A stretch of 64,000 bases of DNA from Chloroflexota bacterium (GTDB lineage: Bacteria > Chloroflexota > Anaerolineae > J102). The notes below the pieces were generated by a model, which saw nothing but the letters and a program-made list of their open reading frames with translations, searched no databases and was not told the DNA's origin. Positions 48,217-58,233 of this stretch are shown piece after piece. The DNA lies in the NCBI GenBank assembly GCA_013151415.1, contig JAADII010000133.1:4832-68831 (forward strand), read 5' to 3'. Position numbers and translations under genes: made by a program. Position 1 is the first letter of the stretch, and the number at the start of each line of letters is the position of its first letter.

Positions 48217-49521
48217 TCACGTTTCGTCCAGATCTTCCATCACCATCCCGGCCACTCGGCGGCCGATTTCCACCGCGAAATTGGTGCCGCGATCCCATGG
48301 GTAAACCTGGCTCATGCTTGCGAAATAGAGACCGGGAACAGGCGTGCGCAGGGGTGGGATGTTGCGCGAGTGATTGACCAAAGGGATGGGTTGCGCGTAG
48401 CGCGTCTTCCACAACCAACTATCTTTCACCCAGGAAGGGTCGAAATCGGGGTTGAAGCGGCGGAAGGAAGGCAAAAAGCGGTCGAGAAGCTCTTCCTTGC
48501 TCAGGGTGAAGTATTCATGGTCGGGATCGAGATAATCGCCGCAATAGATGATATGATCGCCGCCGAAGTGCTCGGAACTGACGAAATTTGTGTGCTCCAC
48601 CAGGGCCAGGAAGGGAAAACCCGCCTCTTTGGGCAAATTGTGCCAATAGAATTGCGTGAGGGGACGATCCAGCGAGACGATGAGCACCACCGCGCCCATG
48701 GATTTGAGCGATCGCAAATGTTCCGCGTAACTATCGGGCAGGTCCGCGGCAATGTGCGCCATGAGGGCCGGAGAACTGGTGGAGATGACCGCGTCGAACG
48801 TTTCCGCACCCGCGTCCGTGGCCGCGGTCAGGCCGTTTGCGCTGCGCCGGATGTCGGTGACCGGGCTGTTCAGGCGAATGTCCACCCCATTTTCTCGTAA
48901 CAAATCGGCCAATTTATCCAAAAAAGCCTGAAATCCGCCCACGAACGTGCCCAGACGAGTGGTGCGCGTCTTCAATCGCGCCCACATCCAGGCCATGTTC
49001 ACCTCTTTGTAATATTTTTCGCCGAATTTGCCCACCAACATGGGCCGCCAGAGCGTGTTGTAAATATTCTCTCCCACCCGTTTTCGCATCCACTCGTGCG
49101 CGGTCACCTTTTCCAACGGCTGCCAGCGCGGGGTCAGGCGCAAGTAAAGGCCGGTCGCGCCAAAACGCACGAAATCGATTGGGGAAAAGTGCTTGAGCGT
49201 GAATTTCGCGGCCTCGACGATGGAATCGAGCGGATAGAACCGGCCCTCGAAATAGACCACCGTATAGGGCCGCGGGAAGAGCACCTGGTCGCTCCAGCCC
49301 AGCTCGTCGATGAAGCCCAACATGTGACGGTCGCTCTGGAACCAGTGATGATAGTATTTTTCGATGGTCCAATCCCAGTGAGGGGCCTTGAACCCAGCCG
49401 CCAATCCGCCCACCTGGCCCGCGGCCTCATAGATCACCACCTCATGACCCGCTCTATTCAAATCGTAGGCGGCCGCCAATCCGGCCATCCCGGCCCCCAC
49501 GATGGCGATTCGTTTACTCAT
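48217..49521 (-). CDS. FAD-dependent amine oxidoreductase / protoporphyrinogen oxidase-like
   Basis: RIAIVGAGMAGLAAAYDLNRAGHEVVIYEAAGQVGGLAAGF; C-terminal GLYFASMSQVYPWDRGTNFAVEIG. Confidence 0.88.
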   Translation of the reverse strand: MSKRIAIVGAGMAGLAAAYDLNRAGHEVVIYEAAGQVGGLAAGFKAPHWDWTIEKYYHHWFQSDRHMLGFIDELGWSDQVLFPRPYTVVYFEGRFYPLDSIVEAAKFTLKHFSPIDFVRFGATGLYLRLTPRWQPLEKVTAHEWMRKRVGENIYNTLWRPMLVGKFGEKYYKEVNMAWMWARLKTRTTRLGTFVGGFQAFLDKLADLLRENGVDIRLNSPVTDIRRSANGLTAATDAGAETFDAVISTSSPALMAHIAADLPDSYAEHLRSLKSMGAVVLIVSLDRPLTQFYWHNLPKEAGFPFLALVEHTNFVSSEHFGGDHIIYCGDYLDPDHEYFTLSKEELLDRFLPSFRRFNPDFDPSWVKDSWLWKTRYAQPIPLVNHSRNIPPLRTPVPGLYFASMSQVYPWDRGTNFAVEIGRRVAGMVMEDLDET

Positions 49522-49984
49522 CGGCTTCGTTCAACGTCTCCAAGATTTGAAATAGCTTTTCCACATCGGGCACCTGGGTCAATTCGTGCACTTCGGCGTA
49601 ACGCACCACGCCCTCCTTATCAATGATGAATGAAGCGCGCTCGCAAAATCCCTCGGAACGCAACACGCCGTAGGCCGCGCTGACATGCTTGCCGAAGAAA
49701 TCGCTCAGCAAGGGAAATTCCAGGCCTAACTCGGCCGCAAACGCGCGGTGCGAATGGGGGCTGTCGGTGCTCACGCCCAAAACCACGGTGTCCAAGCGCC
49801 GAAAGCGTTCCATCTGCGCCTGCAAGCCAGGCAGTTGCTTGGAGCAAACCGGACTAAAATCAAAGGGATAGAAAGTCAGTAATACGTGAGCGCGACCGCG
49901 GTATCCGCTCAGACGAACAATCTCTCCATTGGGGCCGGGCAGCGCAAAATCAGGGGCCGAGTCGCCCACTGCTGGCCTATTCAT
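49514..49984 (-). CDS. Peroxiredoxin (AhpC/Bcp family)
   Basis: GDSAPDFALPGPNGEIVRLSGYRGRAHVLLTFYPFDFSPVCSKQLPGLQ. Confidence 0.9.
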   Translation of the reverse strand: MNRPAVGDSAPDFALPGPNGEIVRLSGYRGRAHVLLTFYPFDFSPVCSKQLPGLQAQMERFRRLDTVVLGVSTDSPHSHRAFAAELGLEFPLLSDFFGKHVSAAYGVLRSEGFCERASFIIDKEGVVRYAEVHELTQVPDVEKLFQILETLNEADE

Positions 49985-50370
49985 AACAACGCCTCGTCTA
50001 ATGCCTCGTCGCTCTCGTCCACTGCTTCAGGCATTAAAGTGTCTGGCAGGGGCATGCCCTTTTCCAGGTAATTCTTGATGTCGCTCTGCGCTTGAGCGTA
50101 TAATTCCAAAAGCTCCTCGTCCTCCCCTTTGAATTGCATGGTGCTTTGAATCGCGCACGCCTCGCATCCGCGCATGAATTTATAGCTGCCGCTGTAGCAC
50201 TTTAGGCAGTTGCTCAAACGGATCATCAGCAGACAAAAAGCCAGCGTATCGGGATGCGTTTCGGAGAGGCGCGACACGCGACGCACCAATTTGGCCCATT
50301 CGGGGCCGCGCAAATCGCGCAACTTGGGAATGAGCGGCGCGGGGAAAAGGATTTCAGCTTTGGGATACAT
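49981..50370 (-). CDS. Hypothetical protein with conserved-looking Cys motif
   Basis: CLKCYSGSYKFMRGCEAC; start chosen at MYPKAEILFP. Confidence 0.5.
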   Translation of the reverse strand: MYPKAEILFPAPLIPKLRDLRGPEWAKLVRRVSRLSETHPDTLAFCLLMIRLSNCLKCYSGSYKFMRGCEACAIQSTMQFKGEDEELLELYAQAQSDIKNYLEKGMPLPDTLMPEAVDESDEALDEALL

Positions 50371-50487
50371 GGTGGAGTTTTGCGTGTTATGTATGGCGCA
50401 TTGCATGCATCGCCGCGTGAAAAGGTTGTCTTGAAAATAGCGCCCAATGAAAGACGCGTGGTTCACATCATGCAATGCGCCAATCTG

Positions 50488-50925
50488 CTACTGAAGTTGA
50501 ATATTGATCAAAGGGATGGGCTCGACATCCTGGTTTTGCAAAGCAGCCAAAAACGCGGCCTGATCGACGCCCAGACGAGTGCAGGCTTCGGCGATGGTTT
50601 CGTCGGGCGAGACAGCGCAACTGTGGCAGCCGCCCATATGAAACGCGGCCATGATGCGATCGGCCAAGGGATGAACGGCCTGCACTTCGCGAATGGTGGT
50701 TTCAGGGCCAAAGCGCACCTGTCCGGTCGCGTTTTTGATCTCGAAACGAAGCTCCTTGCCCTGAGTCTCCAAGCGTTCTTCTAGAGTTTCAAGGCTGGCG
50801 AGCAACTCATAAATGTGGCTGCTGGCGCGCGAAAGACGACGATTGACTTCTTGCAATTGTCGCCGCGTGGATAGCGCGAGCCCAAGCGCGACCAACGCCG
50901 CGATGATGGCGATGCTCGTGAGCAT
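50488..50925 (-). CDS. Membrane-anchored protein with C-terminal DUF1858-like domain
   Basis: N-terminal TM, coiled coil, then VHPLADRIMAAFHMGGCHSCAVSPDETIAEACTRLGVDQAAFLAALQ. Confidence 0.6.
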   Translation of the reverse strand: MLTSIAIIAALVALGLALSTRRQLQEVNRRLSRASSHIYELLASLETLEERLETQGKELRFEIKNATGQVRFGPETTIREVQAVHPLADRIMAAFHMGGCHSCAVSPDETIAEACTRLGVDQAAFLAALQNQDVEPIPLINIQLQ

Positions 50926-51004
50926 GCGTCACCTCCTGAAAAAAAACGCGAGGAGCCAGATGGGTGTGGGGACATCGGCTCCCCGGCGTTGTTTGTGGCG
51001 GTTC

Positions 51005-51694
51005 TCAGTCCAGCTCCAAGATTTCTCCCGATTGCATCACTTTGCACGTTGCTTCGGTTTCGCTTACAACTCGCTGAGCAAACGCGTCCACATCGATCTC
51101 GATGTAGGGCCAGGTGTTGTAATGGTCGGGAACAACCACTTTGGGTTGGATCAGTTTAACGGCCTTGATGGCGTCGTCCGGCCCCATTGTGAAATTATCG
51201 CCCACACAGAGTAGGGCCACATCTACATCGTCATCGGCCAACCATTTCATATCATAGGTCAGGCCCGTATCCCCAGAATAGTAAATGGTCTTGCCGTTGT
51301 TTAGCTTGAGCAAAAATCCGCCCGGGTTGCCGCCATAGCTGCCATCAGGCAACATGGAGCCGTGATGGGCGATGGTCATTTTGCAGCGGCCAAATTTGAA
51401 CTGATTTCCGCCGCCAATATGAAGCGGATGACCATTTTCTACGCCCTGATTGCCCAGCCAGGAAACGATCTCGAAATTGGAAATGACCTGAGCGCCTGTG
51501 CGTTTAGCAATGGAGGCCGCATCTGCGATGTGATCGAAATGTCCATGCGAAACAAGGATGTAGTCGGCTTCGACTTCTTCGGCCTTCACATGACACATGG
51601 GATTCTCGTCGAAGAATGGATCGATGAGAATCTTAATGTCGTCGCTTTCGATCATAAAAGTGGAATGTCCGTAAAAAGTGATCTTCACGCTCAT
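51005..51694 (-). CDS. UPF0173-type metallo-beta-lactamase fold hydrolase
   Basis: MSVKITFYGHSTFMIESDDIKILIDPFF, ILVSHGHFDHIADAASIAKRTGA, YYSGDTGLTYDMK. Confidence 0.88.
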   Translation of the reverse strand: MSVKITFYGHSTFMIESDDIKILIDPFFDENPMCHVKAEEVEADYILVSHGHFDHIADAASIAKRTGAQVISNFEIVSWLGNQGVENGHPLHIGGGNQFKFGRCKMTIAHHGSMLPDGSYGGNPGGFLLKLNNGKTIYYSGDTGLTYDMKWLADDDVDVALLCVGDNFTMGPDDAIKAVKLIQPKVVVPDHYNTWPYIEIDVDAFAQRVVSETEATCKVMQSGEILELD

Positions 51695-51842
51695 GACAGT
51701 GCTCCTTTGCACGGATGGAGATGGCTGGTCGAATGATGATCCACCTGTCCGCGTCGAATCTTTTGCGGTGAATTCATCTTGGTTTTTCAAATCAAAAGCC
51801 GCGCCATCAATGGGAATGGCCCGGCTCTTTAATCGAAGCGTG

Positions 51843-52745
51843 CTAGAGCTTGATTTCCTTGCCTTCGGCCTTGCGACGCTCGCGATAATGCAAAAGCTGC
51901 TTTTCGCGTAATTCCATGATACGCTTCCAGGGCACGCCACTGGGGCTAACCCCTTCAGCGGGAACAGGCGGCAGAGGGAGTTCTGAGGTGATAAGCGGGC
52001 CGGTGTAACCTTCGGGTATGGGAGACCAATGGCCGCCCTTGGGCTTGGGCCGCGGCGCGGCTTCGGTTGCCGGCGCGGGAGCGGCCGGTTCGGCCTTGGC
52101 TGCTGGCGCGGGCTCCTTTTTGGCGGGGGGCTTGCTCGGACCTTTTTTGGCTGGCCGGCGCGGTTTTTTCGCTTTTTTCGCCCGCTTTTCCTCTTCCTGC
52201 TTCCAGGCTTGGGGATAGAGCGCGGCGTAATAACTGGTGGGCACGCTCAATTCGTCTTTATCATAAATGAGACCCGGAAAACGATCGTACACCGCCAGCT
52301 CGTAGTCATGATTCATCTTGATGGCGTCGAAGGGGCAGAACTCGGCGCAAAAACCGCAGCTCATACAGATGCTGGCGTCGATGTAGAATTCGGCCGGCCG
52401 TTTGATGGGCTTGCCCTTCTCATCCTTGTCGCGCACGATCCAGATGCATTGCGGCGGGCACACTTTGGAGCAAATGCCGCAGGCTGTGCAGCGATCCTCC
52501 CCCGTCTCTTCTTCGTACAAGAGCATGGGGATGTAGCGGAAATTCTCCGGCAACTCGCGCCGCTCTTCCGGATACTGCACAGTGACAATGCCAGTAATAT
52601 TGGTAGGTTGGCGCAATATGCGACCAGCAGCCGTTTCGTAAGAATCCGCGTAACGCGTCGGTGTTCGCGAAAAATCGTCGATATAGGTGCTGACGGTGTG
52701 CTTCAGCGTGACGCCTAACCCTTTGAGGATGCCTATTCCGAACAT
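51843..52745 (-). CDS. nuoI: NADH-quinone oxidoreductase subunit I with Ala/Lys/Pro-rich C-terminal extension
   Basis: CTACGICSKVCPPQCIWI and CMSCGFCAEFCPFDAIKM ferredoxin motifs; low-complexity tail. Confidence 0.93.
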   Translation of the reverse strand: MFGIGILKGLGVTLKHTVSTYIDDFSRTPTRYADSYETAAGRILRQPTNITGIVTVQYPEERRELPENFRYIPMLLYEEETGEDRCTACGICSKVCPPQCIWIVRDKDEKGKPIKRPAEFYIDASICMSCGFCAEFCPFDAIKMNHDYELAVYDRFPGLIYDKDELSVPTSYYAALYPQAWKQEEEKRAKKAKKPRRPAKKGPSKPPAKKEPAPAAKAEPAAPAPATEAAPRPKPKGGHWSPIPEGYTGPLITSELPLPPVPAEGVSPSGVPWKRIMELREKQLLHYRERRKAEGKEIKL

Positions 52746-52854
52746 GGGGTTGTCCTGGGATGATGAATGAATTGTTTGGAATTACTTACCGCGTAGTGTG
52801 CGCACTGCGCATCGCATTCATGGCAGCCGGTTGCGCATGAGGCAATACGCACTA

Positions 52855-54606
52855 TCAACGATCCGTCTCACCCAACACGATGTCAATGGCGCCAAGAATG
52901 ACCACTGAGTCGGCCACTTTATACCCAATGCACATGGGCGCCAATGCGTTCAGGTTGATATAGGACGGGGCGCGAATATGATAGCGCCAGGGGTTATCGG
53001 TTCCATCTGAAACAACGTAAAAGCCGAGTTCGCCTTTGGGGCCTTCAACCGCGCCGTATGCTTCGCCCTTGGCTACGCGAGTGACATAACCCGGCTTACC
53101 CTTGAAAACCGGACCTTCGGGAATATCGTCCAAAGCCTGTTTGAGGATGCGCACCGACTGCCGCATCTCCTCCATTCGCACTCGATAACGAGCATACACA
53201 TCGCAGCCGTCATCGGTGACCACGTCGAATTCAAAACGGTCGTAGATGCTGTAAGGGCGAGAACGGCGCAGGTCGTAGGGCACGCCCGACGCTCGCAACA
53301 TAGGCCCGCACACGCTCAAGGCGATGGCGTCTTCGGCCGAAAGATAACCCACGCCCTTGGTGCGCGCCAGCAAGATTTCATTATTGGTGAGATATTCGTC
53401 CAATTCATCTATTTTGGCGGGGATGCGGTTATGCACCAGGTCGCGGCAGCGGTTCAGCCAGTCCTCATCCACATCGCGACGGACGCCGCCGAACCGCATG
53501 TAATTGCACATCATGCGGCTGCCCGAAGCCTCCTCGAACAAGTCGAGAATCATCTCTCGTTCCTGGATGGTGTAAAGGGCCGGCGTGAAGAACGCGCCCA
53601 AATCGTTGAGCAAGAAGCCGATAGACCACATGTGGTTGGCGATTCGGGTGAGTTCGGCCATGATCACCCGCAAATATTCGGCCCGCTCGGGCGGCTTGCC
53701 CTTCTCGCCCATCAACTGCTCCACGGCCAACACATAACCAAAATTGTTGGACATGCTGGAGAGATAATCCAGGCGATCGGTGAAAGGAATGTTGCCGAGC
53801 CATGTATTGCGTTCGCCGATCTTTTCATGATTGCGGTGCAAATAACCGCACTCTGGCTCCAGCCCAACCACGGTTTCGCCGTCGAGGGCCACGATCATGC
53901 GAAATACGCCGTGCGTCGAGGGGTGTTGCGGCCCCATGTTCACAATCACCCGATCGGTCTTGATCTCTTCACCGGGGATATCGTGGATGGTGGGAAGGGG
54001 CGGCGGCGCGGGCTCGAACGCGTTTGGGTCCCAACCCTGCGGATATTTTACATTGTCGCCCCACGGGACCCGATCCTCGGCCCAATGGTAATGCCCGTTG
54101 GGCCAACGACTCTTGAACGGCTTGTGTTCGGCTTCGTAATAGGCCTCTTTCCAGTCCTTGCGCATGGGATGACCATCGAAGCCCTCCCAAAGGAAAATGC
54201 GGCGCAGACGGGGATGGCCGTTGAAACGAATGCCATAAAAGTCATAGACTTCGCGTTCTTGCAAGTCTGCGCCGGGATAGACCATGATGAGACTGGGAAG
54301 TTGGGGATCGTCCTCGGGCAAACGCACCTTGAGCACGACGCCGTCTCCGCCCTTTTTCGTATCGAACAGATGATAGACCACCTCGAACCGATCTTCCGCG
54401 GTGCGGCCCTCGAAGCCGAGATAATCCACTGCGGTGAGCGAAGACAAATAATCGAAGCCTTCGTTATTGCGCAGATACAGCGCAAACTCCACCAGCTTAT
54501 CGCGATTGACAATAATGCCAAACTCGTCGGCGCCCACCACCGCGCCGGGAACCGCGTCGGCGTAGGGCAAAGCCGGAGCCTCCATCGTGGTGATGTCGTC
54601 GGTCAT
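52855..54606 (-). CDS. nuoCD: Fused NADH-quinone oxidoreductase subunits C and D
   Basis: NuoC-like EREVYDFYGIRFNGHPRLRRIFLWEGFDGHPMRKD; NuoD-like VNMGPQHPSTHGVFRMIVALDGE, GYLHRNHEKIGERNTW. Confidence 0.95.
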   Translation of the reverse strand: MTDDITTMEAPALPYADAVPGAVVGADEFGIIVNRDKLVEFALYLRNNEGFDYLSSLTAVDYLGFEGRTAEDRFEVVYHLFDTKKGGDGVVLKVRLPEDDPQLPSLIMVYPGADLQEREVYDFYGIRFNGHPRLRRIFLWEGFDGHPMRKDWKEAYYEAEHKPFKSRWPNGHYHWAEDRVPWGDNVKYPQGWDPNAFEPAPPPLPTIHDIPGEEIKTDRVIVNMGPQHPSTHGVFRMIVALDGETVVGLEPECGYLHRNHEKIGERNTWLGNIPFTDRLDYLSSMSNNFGYVLAVEQLMGEKGKPPERAEYLRVIMAELTRIANHMWSIGFLLNDLGAFFTPALYTIQEREMILDLFEEASGSRMMCNYMRFGGVRRDVDEDWLNRCRDLVHNRIPAKIDELDEYLTNNEILLARTKGVGYLSAEDAIALSVCGPMLRASGVPYDLRRSRPYSIYDRFEFDVVTDDGCDVYARYRVRMEEMRQSVRILKQALDDIPEGPVFKGKPGYVTRVAKGEAYGAVEGPKGELGFYVVSDGTDNPWRYHIRAPSYINLNALAPMCIGYKVADSVVILGAIDIVLGETDR

Positions 54607-54609
54607 GGT

Positions 54610-55227
54610 TTAGCTCTCCTCCGCGGGGATGGGGCGCAGGGTGAACATGGCGATTTCTTCAGCCCGGTCGGGCTGGAAAATGTCCGGCCCCAATTCCGGC
54701 ACCGCGATGCCTTTGGGCGTTTCTTTGCGATACCAGGGAACGGTCTTGACAGATTGATTTTCCACCTTTTCGTGCAACTTCAGGATGCCATATAAGAGCG
54801 CTTCAGGCGTAGGCGGGCAACCCGGCACATACACATCCACAGGAATATATTTATCGATCCCCGACACGACATTGTACCCTTCTTTGAAAGGCCCGCCCCC
54901 TGTGGCGCACGCGCCCATGGATAACACGTAACGCGGCTCGGCCATCTGATTGTATAAGCGGACAATGGTGGGGGCCATTTTCTTGGTCACCGTCCCCGAA
55001 ACGATCATCAAATCGCATTGGCGAGGCGATGGCCGCATAACCTCCATGCCAAAACGGGCCAGATCATAACGGCCCGCCGCGGTGCAAATCATCTCAATGG
55101 CGCAACAGGCGAGGCCGAACAGCATAGGCCACATGCTGTTTTTTCGACTCCAATTGTACAGAAAGTCCACCGTCGTCATAAAGACGTTGCGCTGGAGCTC
55201 CTCGGGAATGTGTTGATCGTTAGCCAT
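54610..55227 (-). CDS. nuoB: NADH-quinone oxidoreductase subunit B
   Basis: [61 protein letters not shown]. Confidence 0.96.
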   Translation of the reverse strand: MANDQHIPEELQRNVFMTTVDFLYNWSRKNSMWPMLFGLACCAIEMICTAAGRYDLARFGMEVMRPSPRQCDLMIVSGTVTKKMAPTIVRLYNQMAEPRYVLSMGACATGGGPFKEGYNVVSGIDKYIPVDVYVPGCPPTPEALLYGILKLHEKVENQSVKTVPWYRKETPKGIAVPELGPDIFQPDRAEEIAMFTLRPIPAEES

Positions 55228-55457
55228 ACCCTATGCATTCCTTGGCTTTGCTGGATGAACGGCGATAAAAACAAAGCGGGTGGGCGAACATGCGCCGCCC
55301 TGGCGCGTTTGGGTCGCGCTTGGACCCAAGTGACCCTGATTATAGCCGCGGGATAAGTGCGCTGTCAAGTGAAATTTCCAACAAATTCGCGCGCCTCGTC
55401 CCTGCCATGGCATGACTCAGGCCGCATAAACCGCCCAACTTTTGTACAAGCATTGCG

Positions 55458-58019
55458 TTATCTTGATTTTGTTAGCGCTTCTTCGAGCAGGACTCGCGTC
55501 AGTTCTTTGACATCCCATTCCATCGCCATCGCGCCTTCGGGCGAGGGGCCAACGCATGCAGGGCAGCCTTGCGCGCAAGGGCAGCCTTTTACAACCTCTG
55601 CCGCCGCTTCCAACAACATAATCAGAAGATCGTAGAGTCGTTCGGCCAGGCCAATGCCGGCTGGCGCTTGATCGAAAAGTACGATGCTGGGGAGGCCCGT
55701 ATGCGGCGCTTCGGCTTCGACATGCGCGCCTAAATCGGCTGGATCGCACATCAAGTGTAGAGGCGCCAGTTTGCCCAAAAGGTAGGCCAACCCCGCCAAG
55801 CCAGAACGCAAACGCACGCCCTGCTCCATTCGATGATGACAGGCGCGGCACAGGGTGCGCAGGTTCTCGAGGCGGTTGGCCTCGAGGTGGGCGTTGTTCA
55901 CGCCAGGGATATAGCCAAAACTGCGAAAGGGGCGAATGTGGTGCACATCGTGTTGACGATGCCCGCGTTCGGGCGCGCCGCACTGTGTGCAGCGAAAGCC
56001 ATCGCGGGCGCGAGCAAGCTCGCGCTGCTCGACCCAGTTCGGGCCGTAGTCAATGGGATCGCTTTTCCATAGGTTGCGGTCGCGTAAGCGTTGCACCAGA
56101 CTTTTCTCAAACGCCAACCAACAACCCGCCGTTTCCAAAATCACTTCTGGTAAATGGATCTCACCATACCCCAATGTTTCGTGCGTCCACCGTTTCACCC
56201 GGCGATAACCAATGGCCTGGCTGCGCACCTCGATATCGCCAAACCCTTTCAGCAACTCGCCTACACGAGTTTCTTGATGCACATTGAGCACCTTGACTTC
56301 GGTCACCGTCGAGGCCTCGGTGTAGTAATCGACCGAAACCGGCGCAACGAATGCATGACCGGCCTCCCAATCCAGCTTTTCCACCCGAAAGGTTTGGCCT
56401 TCATGCAAATAGACGGCGCCTTCGTATAGCAATTTGGGGGCGGATTCTCGCTCCAATTGACCGATGACTTCTGGCGACTTTTGCTCTTCCGCCTCTTGAA
56501 TGATGATTAAAATGGGATCAGGCGAGGCCGTGCGCAGGCTGACTTCGGCCGCTGGATACGCGCTATCGGTCCAGTGCCAGCGGTCTCCCGCCAATTGCAC
56601 CTCCCCCTCTTCGGCCAGCAGGGCCAACACATCTTCGGTGAACTCCACATCGCCGAAGCGTTCGCCCACGCGAAAGGGCAATTCGAACGCGGCGCAGCGA
56701 ATGTGATTGGTGAGAATGACCAGGTTATCGGGATTAATGAGCGCGTGTTCAGGCGAACGCTCGAAAAAATATTCGGGATGTTGGACAATATATTGGTCCA
56801 GCGCGCTCGCACTGGCCACGAAAATCGCCAAAGATGCATCCCGCCGACGTCCGGCGCGACCCGCTTGCTGCCAGACGCTGGCGATGGTTCCGGGAAAACC
56901 GGTGAGCACCGCGGCCTGCAATTGGCCAATGTCCACCCCCAGCTCCAGCGCGTTTGTCGCCACCACCGCGCGAATACGGCCCGATTTCAGGCCGCTTTCT
57001 ATGGCGCGCCGCTCGGCAGGCAAATAGCCTCCGCGGTAGCCGCGAATGTCGTCTGTGGGCGCAGCCCCGCGCTTGCGGGCTATGGCGTCGCGCAAATAGG
57101 TGAGTAGCAGCTCCATGCGTAACCGCGAACGGGCGAAGAATATGGTTTGCACATCATGATCTAGCAAGCGTTCGCCAATGCGCTGCGCCTCTAAGAGGCT
57201 GCTACGCCGAAGGCCCAACTCGCGATCGATGAGAGGCGGGTTATAAAAAAGGAAATGCTTTTCTCCGGCGGGCGCCGCGTTTTCTTGAATGAGGGTGACA
57301 GGTTCGCCAATGAGTCGCCGGGCGTGTTGCTCTGGATTGGCGATGGTGGCTGAGGTCATGAAATATTGAGGCTGCGAGCCATAAAACGCGCAGATCCGTT
57401 GTAAGCGGCGAAACAAGTTGGCGACATGCGCGCCAAAAACGCCGCGATAGGTGTGAATTTCGTCGATAACAACCAGGCGCAGACCGTGAAAAAATTGGGC
57501 CCAGGCTGGATGATGGGGCAAAATGCCGGTGTGCAGCATATCGGGATTGGAGAGAATGATTCGCGCATGCTCGCGGATGCGCTTGCGCTGACCGCGTGGA
57601 ACGTCGCCATCATAGGCGGCTGCGGTCAGGTCGCTTTGCAGAATGCCGATGAGATCGCGCAGTTCGGTCAGTTGGTCTTGGGCCAGGGCTTTGGTTGGAA
57701 AAAGGTAAAGCGCGCTCGCTTTTGGCTCGTTGAGCAGCATGTGCAGCGCGGGCAGATTGTAGGCCAGGGTTTTGCCCGAAGCAGTGGGCGTGACCAAGGC
57801 GACATGTTCGCCCCGCAAAGCCGCCTCCACCGCCCGAGCCTGATGGCGATATAGCAAAAAGATGCCTCGTTCTCGCAACGCCAGAGGCAGTCGCGGGTCG
57901 AGAGATTTGGGAAAAGCGGCATATTGGGCGGAACGCGCGGGCAATCTGCGCCAAACAGTGATCTGGCGCATGAAGTCTGGGTCGAGCTGAAAGGAGGAGA
58001 GGAGGTTTTCGAGAGACAT
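55458..58019 (-). CDS. DEAD/DEAH helicase, DUF1998/YprA (MrfA)-like, with internal HNH-like module
   Basis: TPTASGKTLAYNLP, VIDEIHTYRG, TSATIANP, GYRGGYLPAERRAIE, AGRAGRR; CAQGCPACVGP near the C-terminus; HNH-like CTQCG...HDVHHIRPF...N...CRACHHRMEQ at about 55815-56020. Confidence 0.88.
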   Translation of the reverse strand: MSLENLLSSFQLDPDFMRQITVWRRLPARSAQYAAFPKSLDPRLPLALRERGIFLLYRHQARAVEAALRGEHVALVTPTASGKTLAYNLPALHMLLNEPKASALYLFPTKALAQDQLTELRDLIGILQSDLTAAAYDGDVPRGQRKRIREHARIILSNPDMLHTGILPHHPAWAQFFHGLRLVVIDEIHTYRGVFGAHVANLFRRLQRICAFYGSQPQYFMTSATIANPEQHARRLIGEPVTLIQENAAPAGEKHFLFYNPPLIDRELGLRRSSLLEAQRIGERLLDHDVQTIFFARSRLRMELLLTYLRDAIARKRGAAPTDDIRGYRGGYLPAERRAIESGLKSGRIRAVVATNALELGVDIGQLQAAVLTGFPGTIASVWQQAGRAGRRRDASLAIFVASASALDQYIVQHPEYFFERSPEHALINPDNLVILTNHIRCAAFELPFRVGERFGDVEFTEDVLALLAEEGEVQLAGDRWHWTDSAYPAAEVSLRTASPDPILIIIQEAEEQKSPEVIGQLERESAPKLLYEGAVYLHEGQTFRVEKLDWEAGHAFVAPVSVDYYTEASTVTEVKVLNVHQETRVGELLKGFGDIEVRSQAIGYRRVKRWTHETLGYGEIHLPEVILETAGCWLAFEKSLVQRLRDRNLWKSDPIDYGPNWVEQRELARARDGFRCTQCGAPERGHRQHDVHHIRPFRSFGYIPGVNNAHLEANRLENLRTLCRACHHRMEQGVRLRSGLAGLAYLLGKLAPLHLMCDPADLGAHVEAEAPHTGLPSIVLFDQAPAGIGLAERLYDLLIMLLEAAAEVVKGCPCAQGCPACVGPSPEGAMAMEWDVKELTRVLLEEALTKSR

Positions 58020-58233
58020 GGAGGAGGTGATGCCTAGTGCGCGGCGCAACGCCCATGAGCCGCGCTTCACTTGCGACGGCAAGATGGTCTATAATGGCGA
58101 TCTGTGTTTTTGAAGATGGTTTACAGCTGACTGCTGGCTATCTTTTATCGCCTTCTATCGTCCCATTCTCTTTTCTTTTCGTCAAATATTTGCTCTCTAA
58201 GCAGCGCTCATTCACATTTATAGGAGTTTCGCC

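Noticed and set aside
52050-52210. Low-complexity GC-rich block
   Set aside because: Codes for the Ala/Lys/Pro-rich C-terminal tail of NuoI.
52855-54606. Possible NiFe hydrogenase large subunit matching the hyp genes
   Set aside because: NuoD-like GYLHRNHEK motif is present and the CxxC nickel ligands are absent.
53431-54795. 454-aa plus-strand ORF
   Set aside because: Antisense to nuoCD; no recognisable motifs.
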